Assembly (NCBI GenBank): GCA_029215795.1
Contig: JARDYH010000004.1
Coordinates: forward strand, 199,812,017 to 199,876,016
Reading direction: 5' to 3'
From: Anniella stebbinsi
Lineage: Eukaryota; Chordata; Lepidosauria; Squamata; Anniellidae
DNA: 64,000 bases
Below are positions 42,620 to 52,941 of this stretch, one piece after another; within the stretch, counting starts at the first letter, position 1; every line of letters begins with the position of its first letter. The notes under the pieces were generated by a model. That model was given only the letters and a program-made list of their open reading frames with translations. It searched no databases and was not told where the DNA came from. The translations under genes and the position numbers were made by a program.

Positions 42620-45478
42620 TTATTCTATCCAGAAATTTATCGACTCTTTTGAAGGTGTTTGTCCCTTCCCCGATCTTAAGACATATTCCAATAGGGGGCT
42701 CCATATTTCCCCAAAATCATTTTTACTGGACATTCCCCTTTTCAATTTCATTTTACAGGTTAGCATATCATTCAAAGCCATATCCCATATTTCTTTATAC
42801 CATTCTTCTATTGTATAGCTTCCTTGTCCTTTCCAATTTTTTGCAATCATTAGTCTAACAGGAGTCAGGAGGTTGTTTATCAATTCTCTCTTATTTTTGT
42901 CCTCTTCCCCTCTATCCCATATTGCTAGTAGAGCGAGCTTCGGGTTTAGTTCCACTTTACTTCCGATTATTTCACTTATTTCTTTAAATACCCTTTTCCA
43001 AAATTTTTGTACATATTCACAGCTCCACCACATATGGTAATAAGTTCCAACCTCCTGGCATCCCCTCCAACACTTTTTAGATATTTTTTTGTCTATCTGG
43101 TGAAATCTAACCGGTGTTAGATACCATCTCCACAATACCTTATAAAAATTCTCCTTAATTCTGATCGATAACAATTTTAACATTCTTGCGTTCCACAACC
43201 TCTCCCAGTTATATTCCTTAATTTCTCCATTTACGTCCTCTTCCCATACCTTTTTTATTGCTTTAAGTGAATTTTGAAATTCTTCCTCTATCAATAATTT
43301 ATATATCTCATTAGTCAACCCTTTCTTAATTTCCTTTTCTTCTTTCCTACCTTTTGACTCTATTAATTCTTCAAATCTTGTATTATTTCTACACTTTTTA
43401 TTTTTCAATCTCCATTCCTGAGTCCATTTCCCTAATTGTATACATTTAAACCATGCTGATTTTTGACCTATCAATAGCTCTTTAATTTGCTCATTATCCT
43501 TCAAATTTTCCATCCACTTTCTTAACTTAATTATTTCCTTATCTTTCAGTCTCGCTTCAATCTCCACTTTTAATACTCTTGGGAAATTCTCCACTACTAC
43601 CACTGGGGCAAGTGGTGAATCTCCTGGTATCCACTTCCCCCTAAATTTCTCCCAGATCTCCACTATATTTACTAACAAAGGGTTGTCCAGTCCCTTTAAT
43701 TCTCTCTTTTGAATTTTTTTAAAGAAAATATTTTTCAATTTATAATCTATTTCCCCAGTTTGCGTCTCCAACCACTCCAAATCTTCCTCCCCTAGAATAC
43801 AGCTTATAACATATCTTAACTGATTAGCTATGTAATAATACTTAATATTTGGAAGTCCTAAACCTCCCTTCTTTTGAGCCTTATACCATAACCCTTTATT
43901 AATCCTAGCTTTCTTATCCCCATTACAATATGCGTTGATTATATTTTGCCAACTTTTCAACTCTACATCTGATATTTTAATTGGTAACATTCTAAACAAA
44001 AAATTAATCTTAGGTAAAATCTTCATTTTAATAATTGCTATTCTACCAAACCAAGAATGTTTTAATTTCTTATATACTTCTAATTTCTCCCCTACTTGTT
44101 TTTTTAAAGCTACCAAATTAAGTTCCTCAAGCCTATCTAAATCTCTATCAATGTTAATACCTAAGTAACGTACTATGTTTTTAAGTCTAAGACCCAACTT
44201 ATCCTTACCTTCTTCCAACTCTTCCTTATTATAATTAAATAACATCATTTCTGACTTCCCCCAATTTACTTTTAATCCCGTAATTTCTCCAAATTCTCTT
44301 AAATGTTTCTTAATCACCTCAGCACTCCCTAGGGGATCTTCTACCGTCAATAAAGTATCGTCCGCAAACATATTCATTTTAATCTTCTCCTTTCTTCCTA
44401 TCCCCTTCACTCTTTCATCTTCCCTTATTACATTTGCCAAAATTTCTATTACTATTGCAAATAAGATCGGTGAAAGAGGACATCCCTGTCTAGTTCCTCG
44501 GGCTAGTGTAATCTGTTGTGTTAACCCATCATTAACCAATATTTCCGCTTTATTATTTTTATACAACTTATCCATCACTCCCATAAATTTATCTCCAAAC
44601 CCAAATGTTTTTAATATTGTTTTGAGTGCTGGCCATTCCACACAATCAAAGGCTTTGAATATATCCAATGCTAGCAGGCCTGCTTTTAAATTCCTTTTTT
44701 TTATAATACTAATTATATTTAATACTCTTCCCATTAAATTAGACATTTGCCTACACGGAATAAATCCACACTGATCTTTTTTAATATATTTACCAATAAA
44801 TGTGGCCATTCTTTTTGCCATTATTGCTGTAAAAATCTTTGAATCTTGATTTATTAAGGAAATTGGTCTATATGATGCGGGATCCGTTAGGTCCTTACCT
44901 GGTTTCGGAATTAATATAATCAGGGAATGATCCCATGATGGCGGAGTCTTCCCCCCTTCTATTATAGTATTAAATAATTTCTTTAATCTCGGTACTAAAA
45001 TTCCTTTAAAAAGCTTATAATACTCCGACCCCAAACCATCCATCCCCGGTGATTTTCCTCCTTTTAATTTATCAATAACTCCCTCTATCTCTTTTTCCGT
45101 AACTAAACCTTCCATATAATCCCTGTCCTGTTTCTGCAATTTTATTTTCCAATTCCTCTCTACATATTCCAATATCTTATCTTGCGGTCCCAATCCTGAT
45201 GTATATAATTCACTGTAAAAATCCTTAAATATATTTAATTTATCTTTCATTAAATTACAACTATTCCCTGCCTTATCCTTTATTGTCCCTATCATATTCT
45301 TAGCCTTTTCTAACTGTGTGGATCTGGCCAGCATCTTTGAGTTCCTATTGCTATATTCAAAAAAGTCTCTTTTTAAATACAACAAATTCTTTTGAACTTG
45401 TTCTAATTCTTCTTTCTCTAATTCCTTTTTCTTAGCTTGAATTTGGGCAATTTGGCGTTTATCTTTTGTCTCCTTTAA
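42620..45478 (-). pseudogene. L1 copy 2 ORF2, RT to C-terminus
   Basis: The frame downstream of the deletion carries RT motifs 'LDIFKAFD', 'RQGCPLSP' and 'FADD' and a complete C-x3-C-x7-H-x4-C zinc motif ('CWRGC', His, then 'WWSC'). It is colinear with copy 1 to the same last residues ('KESINFWIE'). Loss of the link to the endonuclease makes the copy inactive in cis. Confidence 0.93.
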
Positions 45479-46455
45479 CTTTCTTCCAAACTCCTTATCT
45501 CCTCTTCAATCTTTTTATTTTGAGCTTCCTGTTGTTTTTTTAATGTACATCTTTCCCTAATACAAATCCCTCTTACTACAGCTTTCATTGTATCCCATAA
45601 TATGTCCTGCCGAGTATTCTCTTTTTCATTAATCTCCCAGATCTCCTGCAATTCTTTCTTTATTTTCTCCATTATATCTTTTTTATTCAACAACCTTACA
45701 TCCAGTCTCCATCTCTTCGCTTGTCTATAGTCTTTCTTCGTTTCCATGTCCATTGTCATTAACGCGTGGTCAGTGACCTTGATAACTCCAATATCACAAT
45801 CTATAATTTTGGGTAACATATTTTTTGATACAAAAATGTGGTCTATCCTTGAGTAACTCTTAAATCTCTGTGAATAGAAAGTATATTTCCTTTCTTCCCC
45901 TCTTAAAACTCTCCACACATCCATTAATTCTTTCCCTTCCATTAATTTGCTTAACTCTGTCTTCCCCACCCTCTTAGTATCTTTTAGTATGTTATCCCTG
46001 TCTTTCCCTATATCTAGTACCATATTAAAGTCACCAGCCATCACAATGTGCTTTTTACCCACTTCTCCCAACACGTTAAATACTTCATCAATAAAATCCA
46101 TTTGTTTCCCATTTGGAGCATAGACATTCACTAATACATATTCCTCTTCTCCCAACTTGCAGAACATAATAAGAAACCTTCCATTGTTATCTCTCTTTAC
46201 ACTTTGAATATTTATACCACATGTCTTTGAAATTATTATTGCCACTCCTCTCGATTTCGAAGTTCCATATGCCTTCTCATAAACGCCCACCTCCCTCATT
46301 CGAAGCTCATTAACTCCATCTTTGGCCTGATGAGTTTCCTGCAAAAAAATTACATCTATTTTTTTGTTCTTTAATAACATTTCAATCCTCTTTCTTTTAA
46401 TTACCGTTCCTAGCCCTTTAACATTCAATGTTGCCAATCTAAGTTTATTTTCCAT
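45475..46455 (-). pseudogene. L1 copy 2 ORF2, endonuclease part
   Basis: 326 residues with the endonuclease motifs ('LQETHQ', 'VYAPNG', 'GDFN', 'SRIDHIF', 'TDHALM'). It ends prematurely after 'EEEIRSLEE'. At about 45,479-45,484 the sequence has one A fewer (minus strand 'gaagaaagtt' against 'gaagaaaagtt' in copy 1), which causes the frameshift. Confidence 0.93.
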
Positions 46456-46701
46456 CTCTCTCTTTCACACAAGTCTTTAAGTCGGTCTCCCTCTGTGTTA
46501 CACATACCCCCTCCCCCCTAACCCTCCCCCCCACATTCACCCCCAATTTCACCCCCCTCCTCACCAGCGTGCTGGGCTTTGGTCCCAATCTTCTTAGAAC
46601 TCTTAGGGGGGGGGGAGCTCGGCCCAACATTCCGGAATAACGTCTACCCTCCCCTCCAAGTCTCTTCTTCTCCCTATCCCTCTTACAATATATATTAAGG
46701 T

Positions 46702-47757
46702 CTATTCATTGCTCCCTCCTGCCGCGCCCTCGTCTTGCTTCTCTTCTCCAACCGATGTGGCATCCATTATGCCCAGCTCCTCCAACAACTCGATTCCTTG
46801 CTCACAAGATGTTATTCTTTGCTGCTTCCCGTTCCACTTGAACCTCAAGAAAACTGGGTATCCCCAATTATAGGAGATCGATTTCATCTTCAATGCCCCT
46901 GTACAGATTCTAACGCTCTTCCTCCACTGGATGGTCTGGGGGCATAAATCCTGGAAAACCTCAATTGGTGTTGCTTGAAGCGTTGGTTGACCTTGACTTC
47001 TAATTGCTTGCATTAATTTTTCTTTTTTATAGTAATTAGCAAATTTCACAATAATATCTCTTGGGAGCTCTCTTGTCTTTCCAGATCCAACCCTATGGGC
47101 CCGCTCGATATCTTCCATTCTCCAGTCTTCCTGTGGCACCATCTGTTTGGCCCATGCCAAAATTAATTCTCTTATACTATTAGGGGTCTCCGCTTGCCGC
47201 TCCCCAAAAGACCGTATGCGTATATTTGCTCTCCTGTCCCGATCTTCCATCGCAATAAGCCGTAAATCCTGTTGCGTTAGCTGTTCCTGATGCTTCTTGT
47301 ATAAAACCTTTAGTTCTCCAGTTTCTTCCTGCAAAGCTCCAACCTCTTTTTCCACCTTTTGGAGTCCTGCCAAAAGCTGCTGTTGTGACTCAGCAATCCT
47401 CTTTGCCAATCTGTCTTCTTGTTTCAATAAAGCCTGCTCAATATTTCCATCCTGCTTTAATATAGCAAGATCTAGCATCTTTTGAAAATTCTGAAGCAGC
47501 TCATCTGTTGGGTCAGCTTGCCTCCCTGTGGTTGTTTTAGGAATTGCGCCTGGCTTAGTTCCAATCTTAGCACTGGCATTTCCGGCATGACTGGGGGATT
47601 GTTTCTTTGTCTTTTCAGAATCCTTATCCGACATTTTGTCAGTACGGACTAGCCTGTAGCTTCTATCGGACGGCTTATCACCCTTAGATCGGCTCCAAGA
47701 AGTTATTTTCTTCTTGCTCATCCACCTTTCAAGCCTATCCGATAAGCACACAGCCAC
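46702..47757 (-). CDS. L1 copy 2 ORF1 protein
   Basis: Open for 351 codons from an upstream start. The ATG at 'MSKKKITSW' (12 codons in) aligns with the copy 1 start, so the extra N-terminal residues are probably not used. Coiled coil, RRM-like and C-terminal domains are as in copy 1. Few substitutions were seen (for example 'RIRSFGERQAE' for 'RIRSFGEQQGE'). Confidence 0.9.
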   Translation of the reverse strand: MAVCLSDRLERWMSKKKITSWSRSKGDKPSDRSYRLVRTDKMSDKDSEKTKKQSPSHAGNASAKIGTKPGAIPKTTTGRQADPTDELLQNFQKMLDLAILKQDGNIEQALLKQEDRLAKRIAESQQQLLAGLQKVEKEVGALQEETGELKVLYKKHQEQLTQQDLRLIAMEDRDRRANIRIRSFGERQAETPNSIRELILAWAKQMVPQEDWRMEDIERAHRVGSGKTRELPRDIIVKFANYYKKEKLMQAIRSQGQPTLQATPIEVFQDLCPQTIQWRKSVRICTGALKMKSISYNWGYPVFLRFKWNGKQQRITSCEQGIELLEELGIMDATSVGEEKQDEGAAGGSNE

Positions 47758-48146
47758 TTCTAGCCAGGGATCAAAGTCTCTTTCTCTCCCTCCCTCTGGC
47801 TTCTTTTTTTTTATTATTTTAGTTTCGTTTCTCCTCGAGCTTCCCAGCCAGACCGTTATACAGCTAACAATCTTTCAAAGCCTGAAAGCTTAAAAGTTTT
47901 CCAAGCTTAAAAGTCTCTTTTCTGACTGTTAGCAATCGTTCTGTTCTCTACAGCCTATTCAATCAGCCCGCAATCGTAAATACGTCTTTTAATTACCTTC
48001 ACCGTACTACAAAGCTGTCGGTCCGTCTCCTCCCTTCTGCCGAGCCGGTTATAAAGTCATAAATCTTCTTCCAGCTGCAATCTCTTTAGCAAGCTTCCCC
48101 CTCTCCATAGCAGACAGAGGACGCTTTTAGGATAGGGAATTTACAA

Positions 48147-48450
48147 TTAATTCATTGCTTCTTTCGGAGGATGAAGGATTTGCGACTCATTCCATGTCCT
48201 GCTAGACCACGCCCCCCCCAATTGTTTTTGAACAAAAAAGGAAGCTGCCCCCACCGGGGAGCACGACGGGCGAATAAACCCCAGCCGTAAATTGGTGTCC
48301 AGGAATTCTTGGAGAGCCTCCAGCTCAGGGCCCGACATAGGATATAGCCTTCCCACCGGCATAGGGGATCCTGGAATGAGATTAATAGTACAATCATAAG
48401 TTCAATGAGGAGGCAGTCGATCCGCCCCTGTCTTATCAAAAACATCCTGA
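48147..48450 (-). pseudogene. Cv2 RT N-terminus before the L1 insertion
   Basis: 'PMSGPELEALQEFLDTNLRL', 'GFIRPSCSPVGAASFFVQKQ' is the start of Ty3/gypsy RT, cut at about 48,222 by L1 copy 2. A TGA lies just upstream (near 48,402) in the pol frame, most simply CGA to TGA. The last codons of the lower edge are L1 sequence. Confidence 0.83.
48217..48227. repeat. Right target-site duplication of L1 copy 2
   Basis: 'cccaattgttt', pair of 42,490-42,500. Immediately beyond is Cv2 RT coding sequence. Confidence 0.85.
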
Positions 48451-48452
48451 AA

Positions 48453-48929
48453 TTAGGCATATTTCTGTGGGAGCGCGGCATGGGTTGCGGAAGCGACCTG
48501 CTCGGAGACTGACACCGCCAGGACTGGCTGGGAGGAAGATTGTGCCCCCTTTCCATTTGCCACGGCCAGACAATGATGTTGACAATATGGAGACGTAAAC
48601 CTCACGTGGCGATGCTCCCACGAGATCTGGGGGTCGTGCTTGGTGAGCCAAAACATGCCAAATATCAGAGGGTACCTGGACAGTTTAACTACATGAAATT
48701 GCAGAAGCTCTGCATGTCCATTGGAACGTACAACAATGGGGGCCGTAATCCGTGTAACGGCTCCTGACACCAACGGACGGCCATCAATTGTCTCCACATG
48801 CAACGGGGTTGGCAGTGGCCTAGTAGGTACTTTGTGTATGGTGGCAAACTCCTCATCCATAAAACACAGGGTAGCCCCAGAATCCAGCAAAGCCAACACC
48901 TCGCTGCCAGGCCCCTGGGGAAACTGCAA
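48453..48929 (-). pseudogene. Cv2 aspartic protease region
   Basis: Open for 158 residues with the catalytic 'LLDSGATLCFMDEEFA' motif near residues 15-30 and 'YPLIFGMFWLTKHDPQISW', both typical of Sushi-like proteases. It lies in a different frame from gag and in the same frame as the RT N-terminus. It would process Gag-Pol. Confidence 0.85.
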
Positions 48930-48976
48930 ATTTACAGGCAGAACCAGATGAGGGGAAAGTGAGATGTGTGGCAGAC

Positions 48977-49561
48977 TTACCCCCTTGTGGCTGTGCCACC
49001 CGTATTAACCATACCCCTCAAACTCAAGGAGTGGTCCGATCCTGCTCGGGGAGCGGAAACTGCCAGCGGAGGTGAATCCTTCCTCCATCCTGAGGACCTG
49101 CATGCTTTCACATAATGACCCCTCTTCCCACATTTGAAACAGAGTCCTTCCATATGCCAGTGATCCCGTTCTGACGGTGAAATTCTAGGCTGTATGGCCC
49201 CCAATTGCATTGGGACTTCCTCGGGTTCTGCTGGACAATGGTGTGGAGCCGGGGACAACACATTAGGTGGCATACATGGAGGCCAGGAGCGGGTAGAAGC
49301 TGCTCGCCTAGCATCCTTGCGTCCCTCCAAACGGGCATCAATGCGTAAGCATGAGGCGGTAAGATCTGCCAACGTCGCTGGGAGAGGAGGCCGCGCCAAT
49401 TCATCCAAAACCTCGTCATTTAGCCCTTCCATAAACTGAGCCACCAACGCTGAGTCGTTCCACTGTAAATCTTGCATCAGCAATTGAAAGTGGGTAAGAT
49501 AGACCGCAACAGAGTCCTTCCCCTGACATAGATGGCGAATCTCCCTGGTCGCTGTCTCCAC
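48977..49561 (-). pseudogene. Cv2 gag, C-terminal part with zinc knuckle
   Basis: In frame with the N-terminal gag piece across a TGA. 'HLCQGKDSVAVYLTHFQLLM' corresponds to the point where Cv1 gag breaks off. A CCHC knuckle ('CFKCGKRGHYVKAC') near residue 142 binds RNA. Confidence 0.87.
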
Positions 49562-49573
49562 CCTCAGGGGATC

Positions 49574-49975
49574 TCAAAAAAATGCCTGCATCGATGTCAT
49601 GAAGTTCTGGTAGTTGACCAACAGGGGACTGTTCGCAAGTAGTATTGCTGCAGACCATTTAGCTGCTGCACCGGAAAGTAGGCTAATGACAGATCCCACA
49701 TGCATCTCGTCAGTCAAAAAGTCCTCCGCCCTTAAGCACATGTAAAGCTCCACCTGCGCACAAAACGCCCTAAAACACTTCCTGTCACCCTCAAACTTCT
49801 CTGGCAAACTTACAGGGCACTTTCGACGAGGAGGAATAAGGGGCGGAAGCACGGGAGCTGGCCCTGCCACTGCCTCCGCCACCGTCTGTAGCGCAGCAAC
49901 AGCTGTCGTTAACTGTGTCACCTGGTCACGGAGCATTTGGTTCTCCTGCACCAACGTAGCAAGCGCCTCTTCCAT
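49574..49975 (-). pseudogene. Cv2 gag, N-terminal part
   Basis: 133 residues: coiled-coil start ('LVQENQMLRDQVTQLTTAVA'), Pro-rich hinge and the capsid-like segment ('PEKFEGDRKCFRAFCAQVEL', 'SLLSGAAAKWSAAI'). It ends in TGA at 49,574-49,576, after which the same frame stays open. Confidence 0.87.
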
Positions 49976-50021
49976 TTTGCACCGTAGCCAGCCCCCTCCT
50001 CCTTTTAAACTCTCTCACACT

Positions 50022-50048
50022 CTCTTTTTGGTTCCTAACTGAAAGCAA
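50022..50048 (-). promoter_or_regulatory. Cv2 self-complementary primer-binding site
   Basis: These 27 bases, two bases inside the 5' LTR edge, are an exact reverse complement of 50,217-50,243 within the 5' LTR. A TATA-like 'tttaaa' (50,249-50,254 on +) places the transcript start near 50,224-50,230, so the first ~11-14 RNA bases can pair with the primer site. There is no TGG start as in tRNA sites. Confidence 0.65.
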
Positions 50049-50050
50049 GT

Positions 50051-50597
50051 TGCTGTGTTTTCTTTTACCAGGCAATTTACAGCGACCAAATAATTAGCCA
50101 ATTCTGAATTGAACACAAATACCTTTACTTCAGGCAATAAACTCTCAGACACAAAACAAACTGATTAACATAACTAGCCTCAAGGGAGGATTAGGCAAAA
50201 CGAACAGAAGAAACAATTGCTTTCAGTTAGGAACCAAAAAGAGAGTCCTTTAAATCTCAGACACTAAGTTGTGTCTCTCTTCTTAGGAAGCCGCTCCGAC
50301 CGGCGTCTCTCTACTCTGGCCTCGTACCGCTTCTGCCTTCTTCGGCACACTGCATGTTTTAAAGCATTCACCGGCTCCTCCTCCTCCTCCTGGGATGCCA
50401 GTCGGGGTTCCTCAGCTGCAGATACATTTCTCTCCTGAGTGCTAATCTCTGCATTTACATCTTCTGCAGCTGGAACAAAGACTTGGGGAATCAGTCTATC
50501 TCCTGGTGTTACCAACAGATCCTCTTCAGAATCTGATTCTGCCCCCATCTCTCCCAACTCATCAACCTGTTCAGGGGAAAAGGAGGTAGACACAACA
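50051..50597 (-). repeat. Cv2 5' LTR
   Basis: 547 bp, matching 39,247-39,789 with few differences including a small insertion near 50,062. It starts 'tgctgtg' on + where the other copy has 'tgttgtg'. Confidence 0.92.
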
Positions 50598-50602
50598 GAC
50601 GG

Positions 50603-51927
50603 CTGAGGTGAAGCCGAAGAGCCACCCGGCGCCATTCCAAAGCCCATCACTGCTTGCAAGGCCACCAGCCGTGCTGCCCAGGACAGCCACCGCCTCGAGG
50701 AGCATCTCCCCCGTGCCAGCCTCCTCCAGCAGCAGCAGCCCCACAGCCTTCCTACTGCTCATCTGTGCAGACATACAGGTAGAGGATCCTGCACCTGACC
50801 CGCTGGTGCCAGAGACCCAGCAGGAGGATGAAGGGCCAGGGCTGTCGCGCCCAAAGGCGACTCCCACGAAGGGACGTGCGGCTGTCACCGCAGGGCCAGC
50901 CCCGCGGCCGGTGCCGGCACCCCGTACATGGCTGGGGGTGTCGAGGCATAGCACCATGGTGCAGGGGTTCGCCTGCAGCATCTTGGATGCCGTGACGGAG
51001 ACGGGGCCAAAGTCACAGGAGGAGCAGGTCGAAATGGAGCTGCTCATGGAACAACAGGTGGGTGATGTGCTGGAGCCAGAAATGTCACCGTCCCAGGAAG
51101 AGCTGTGGGAGATCGATACACAGGCCACCAATGACACCTTTGTGGAGTTGGAGGTGATGGAGGAGGACGCACCTCTGGAAGCCGAGCTCGAGGTCAGGGA
51201 GGCCATGCTCGAGGAGGAGATCGAGGGGCCCCCACAGCCGGAGGATGCGCCAATGGAGGAAGTGGCCCCCCTGGAGGAGGAGCCGCTGCCACCTCCCACA
51301 GCCAAGTACGGTGCAGCCACGGCTGTAGAAGCCCATCCCCTGACCAAAGCGCAGAGGTGTGACCGGCTGCGCAACAGGTGCAAGGCAGAACAGCTGCAGG
51401 TGGTGAGGGACTTGGTCATGGCCACGGAGATGACAGGGGAACGCATCCATGGGCTACTCACACGCATGGCGGACGAGGAGGAGGCTAGGCGCACCAAGGA
51501 ACGCGTCCTCACCGTGTGGGCCACGAGCACTGCCACTCAAGGCGTGGAAGATTGCGCCCAAGCCATACGGGAGGCAGGGAGGGATGTGTGGCAAGGTCTA
51601 GAGAACCATGTCAACGGGATGACCGAGGCCATGGCGGTCACCTATGCCATCATTGACCGAGGAATGCGGGAGCGCACAGCAGCCATTGACCACCAAACCG
51701 AGGTGCTCAGGGAGCTCGCCCAGTCATTCCGGGGCACCTACCATGGGCCCCCGCAGCCCACCCCCTACATGGCACCATATGGATCCATGCCGCCGCCGCA
51801 GCAGCAGCAGCAGTACCTGCCCCCACCAATGGCCGCAGCATATTGGGCCCCACGTGCAGCGCCGGCAGCAGCAGGTGTCTCAGGGAAGGCAGGGGGGCGG
51901 CCAGAGGGCAGGAGTGGCGACGCGTAA
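50603..51927 (+). CDS. Harbinger Myb/SANT-like protein, C-terminal part
   Basis: About 441 codons continue the frame of 38,655-39,246 after Cv2. It is Pro/Ser-rich first, then strongly acidic ('QEEQVEMELLMEQQ', 'MEEDAPLEAELEVREAMLEE'), then a helix-rich stretch ('KAQRCDRLRNRCKAEQLQ', 'RMADEEEARRTKER') and a Gln/Pro-rich end with five glutamines. Such acidic and helical tails are seen in Harbinger Myb-like proteins, where they contact the transposase; that role is inferred here. The antisense 321-codon frame is a shadow. Confidence 0.72.
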
Positions 51928-52941
51928 GCAGCCAGACGAAGAGGGGCCGCGACATCCCACCAGACTCCGATGAAGAGGGAGAAGAGGAGGGGGGGAGGCA
52001 GAGAAGGAGGATGAGAAGGGGCAGAAAGACCCTCCCAGGACGACATGGCCTAAGCCATGGTCATCCTACAGGTCCCTAGGCCCGTCCACCAAGGGACCAT
52101 AGGGGTATACAGTTGTAGAATCGCCACCCGCCCTATACTCGATAAGGCCCCTTTAGATCCCCATCCCTCTGGCCGGTGCCTCCCACGGTCCGTTCTGGAC
52201 GCCCAAGGCCATGTCCATCATCATCCCTTTGCAACATTGTTGCACACCCTGGATGCCTCTTGTTCCCAGCCCCGTCTCCCCTCATTGCATCCATCTCCAG
52301 TCGAAATGGCATCTCCCTACAGGTCCGTGGGGCTCCGCGCAGGCCGCATTGTCCGACGCTGCAGGGTCCTATGGCATGGAGGTTGGTTATGGGACAGTCG
52401 GGCAGGGTGCATGAGCTTTGCTGTGGCCTCCGTGTCACTGATGGCTATCCTCCCTCCCCTCCCCTCCCCCCTTTTGTTCTCGCCTCCCAGGAAAACTGCG
52501 CTCCCTCCACTGTGCTGTCCGCAGAAGGCGGAGGGCCCAAAAGGCACGGTGTCTCCACGCTCTGGAGGTGGCCCTGGGAGAAGTCATACGTCGCATTCGA
52601 CGTCTGGAACGAATGATCCGCCGTTGTCGCCGTCCGATCAACGGCCGCCTGTAGGCCCTTACGCCAGCATGGAGGCCCTCACCCATCCCCCCTCAGTTGT
52701 AGCGTAGCCTCGTCCTGCTGTGCCAATTCCCCTTCGCGCACCCCACTGTGTCCACTTTCTTTCACTCCCCTCTCTTGCAGGTGTGCTTCAGCCAACACAA
52801 ATCCTCCTTCCCTCCCATTCCCACTCTACTGCTGTTGGTTGTCCCATGATGCCAGCCTAGCCCCACCCTCCTCTGCCCTCCTGCTCCATCGCGCCCACCG
52901 CTCCTCCCATCCTGCCCGCCTCCTCTCTGCCCACCCTGGCA
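51928..52941 (+). other. Harbinger spacer between the two genes
   Basis: GC-rich sequence with several mutually overlapping open frames and no recognisable domain. It may contain introns or leader of the transposase. No CAAT or TATA element is convincing. Confidence 0.4.

Larger units (their letters stand above)
42501..48217 (-). mobile_element. Full-length L1-clade LINE, copy 2
   Basis: Same family as copy 1: matching 5' end ('cgtggtctagcaggacatgg' on the minus strand), ORF1, G-rich spacer, ORF2, 3' UTR and an A-rich tail interrupted by single Cs. It lies inside the RT region of Cv2, so it is younger than Cv2. ORF1 is open. ORF2 is split by a one-base deletion. Confidence 0.94.
39247..50597 (-). 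mobile_element. Cv2: defective chromovirus with an L1 inside
   Basis: 543-547-bp LTRs with TGTTGTG/CACAACA-type ends flank gag, protease, RT, RNase H, integrase and chromodomain, all on the minus strand. The flanks gccgg/gacgg agree at 4 of 5 bases. Excluding the nested L1 (42,501-48,217) the element is about 5.6 kb. Lesions include stops in gag, upstream of RT and in integrase, and frameshifts near 42,183 and 41,480. It is related to Cv1 in all proteins but has unrelated LTR sequence. Confidence 0.92.

Noticed and set aside
50571..51536. 321-codon frame on the minus strand
   Set aside because: It is antisense to the in-frame continuation of the Myb-like ORF, is Ser-rich and has no domain; a shadow frame.
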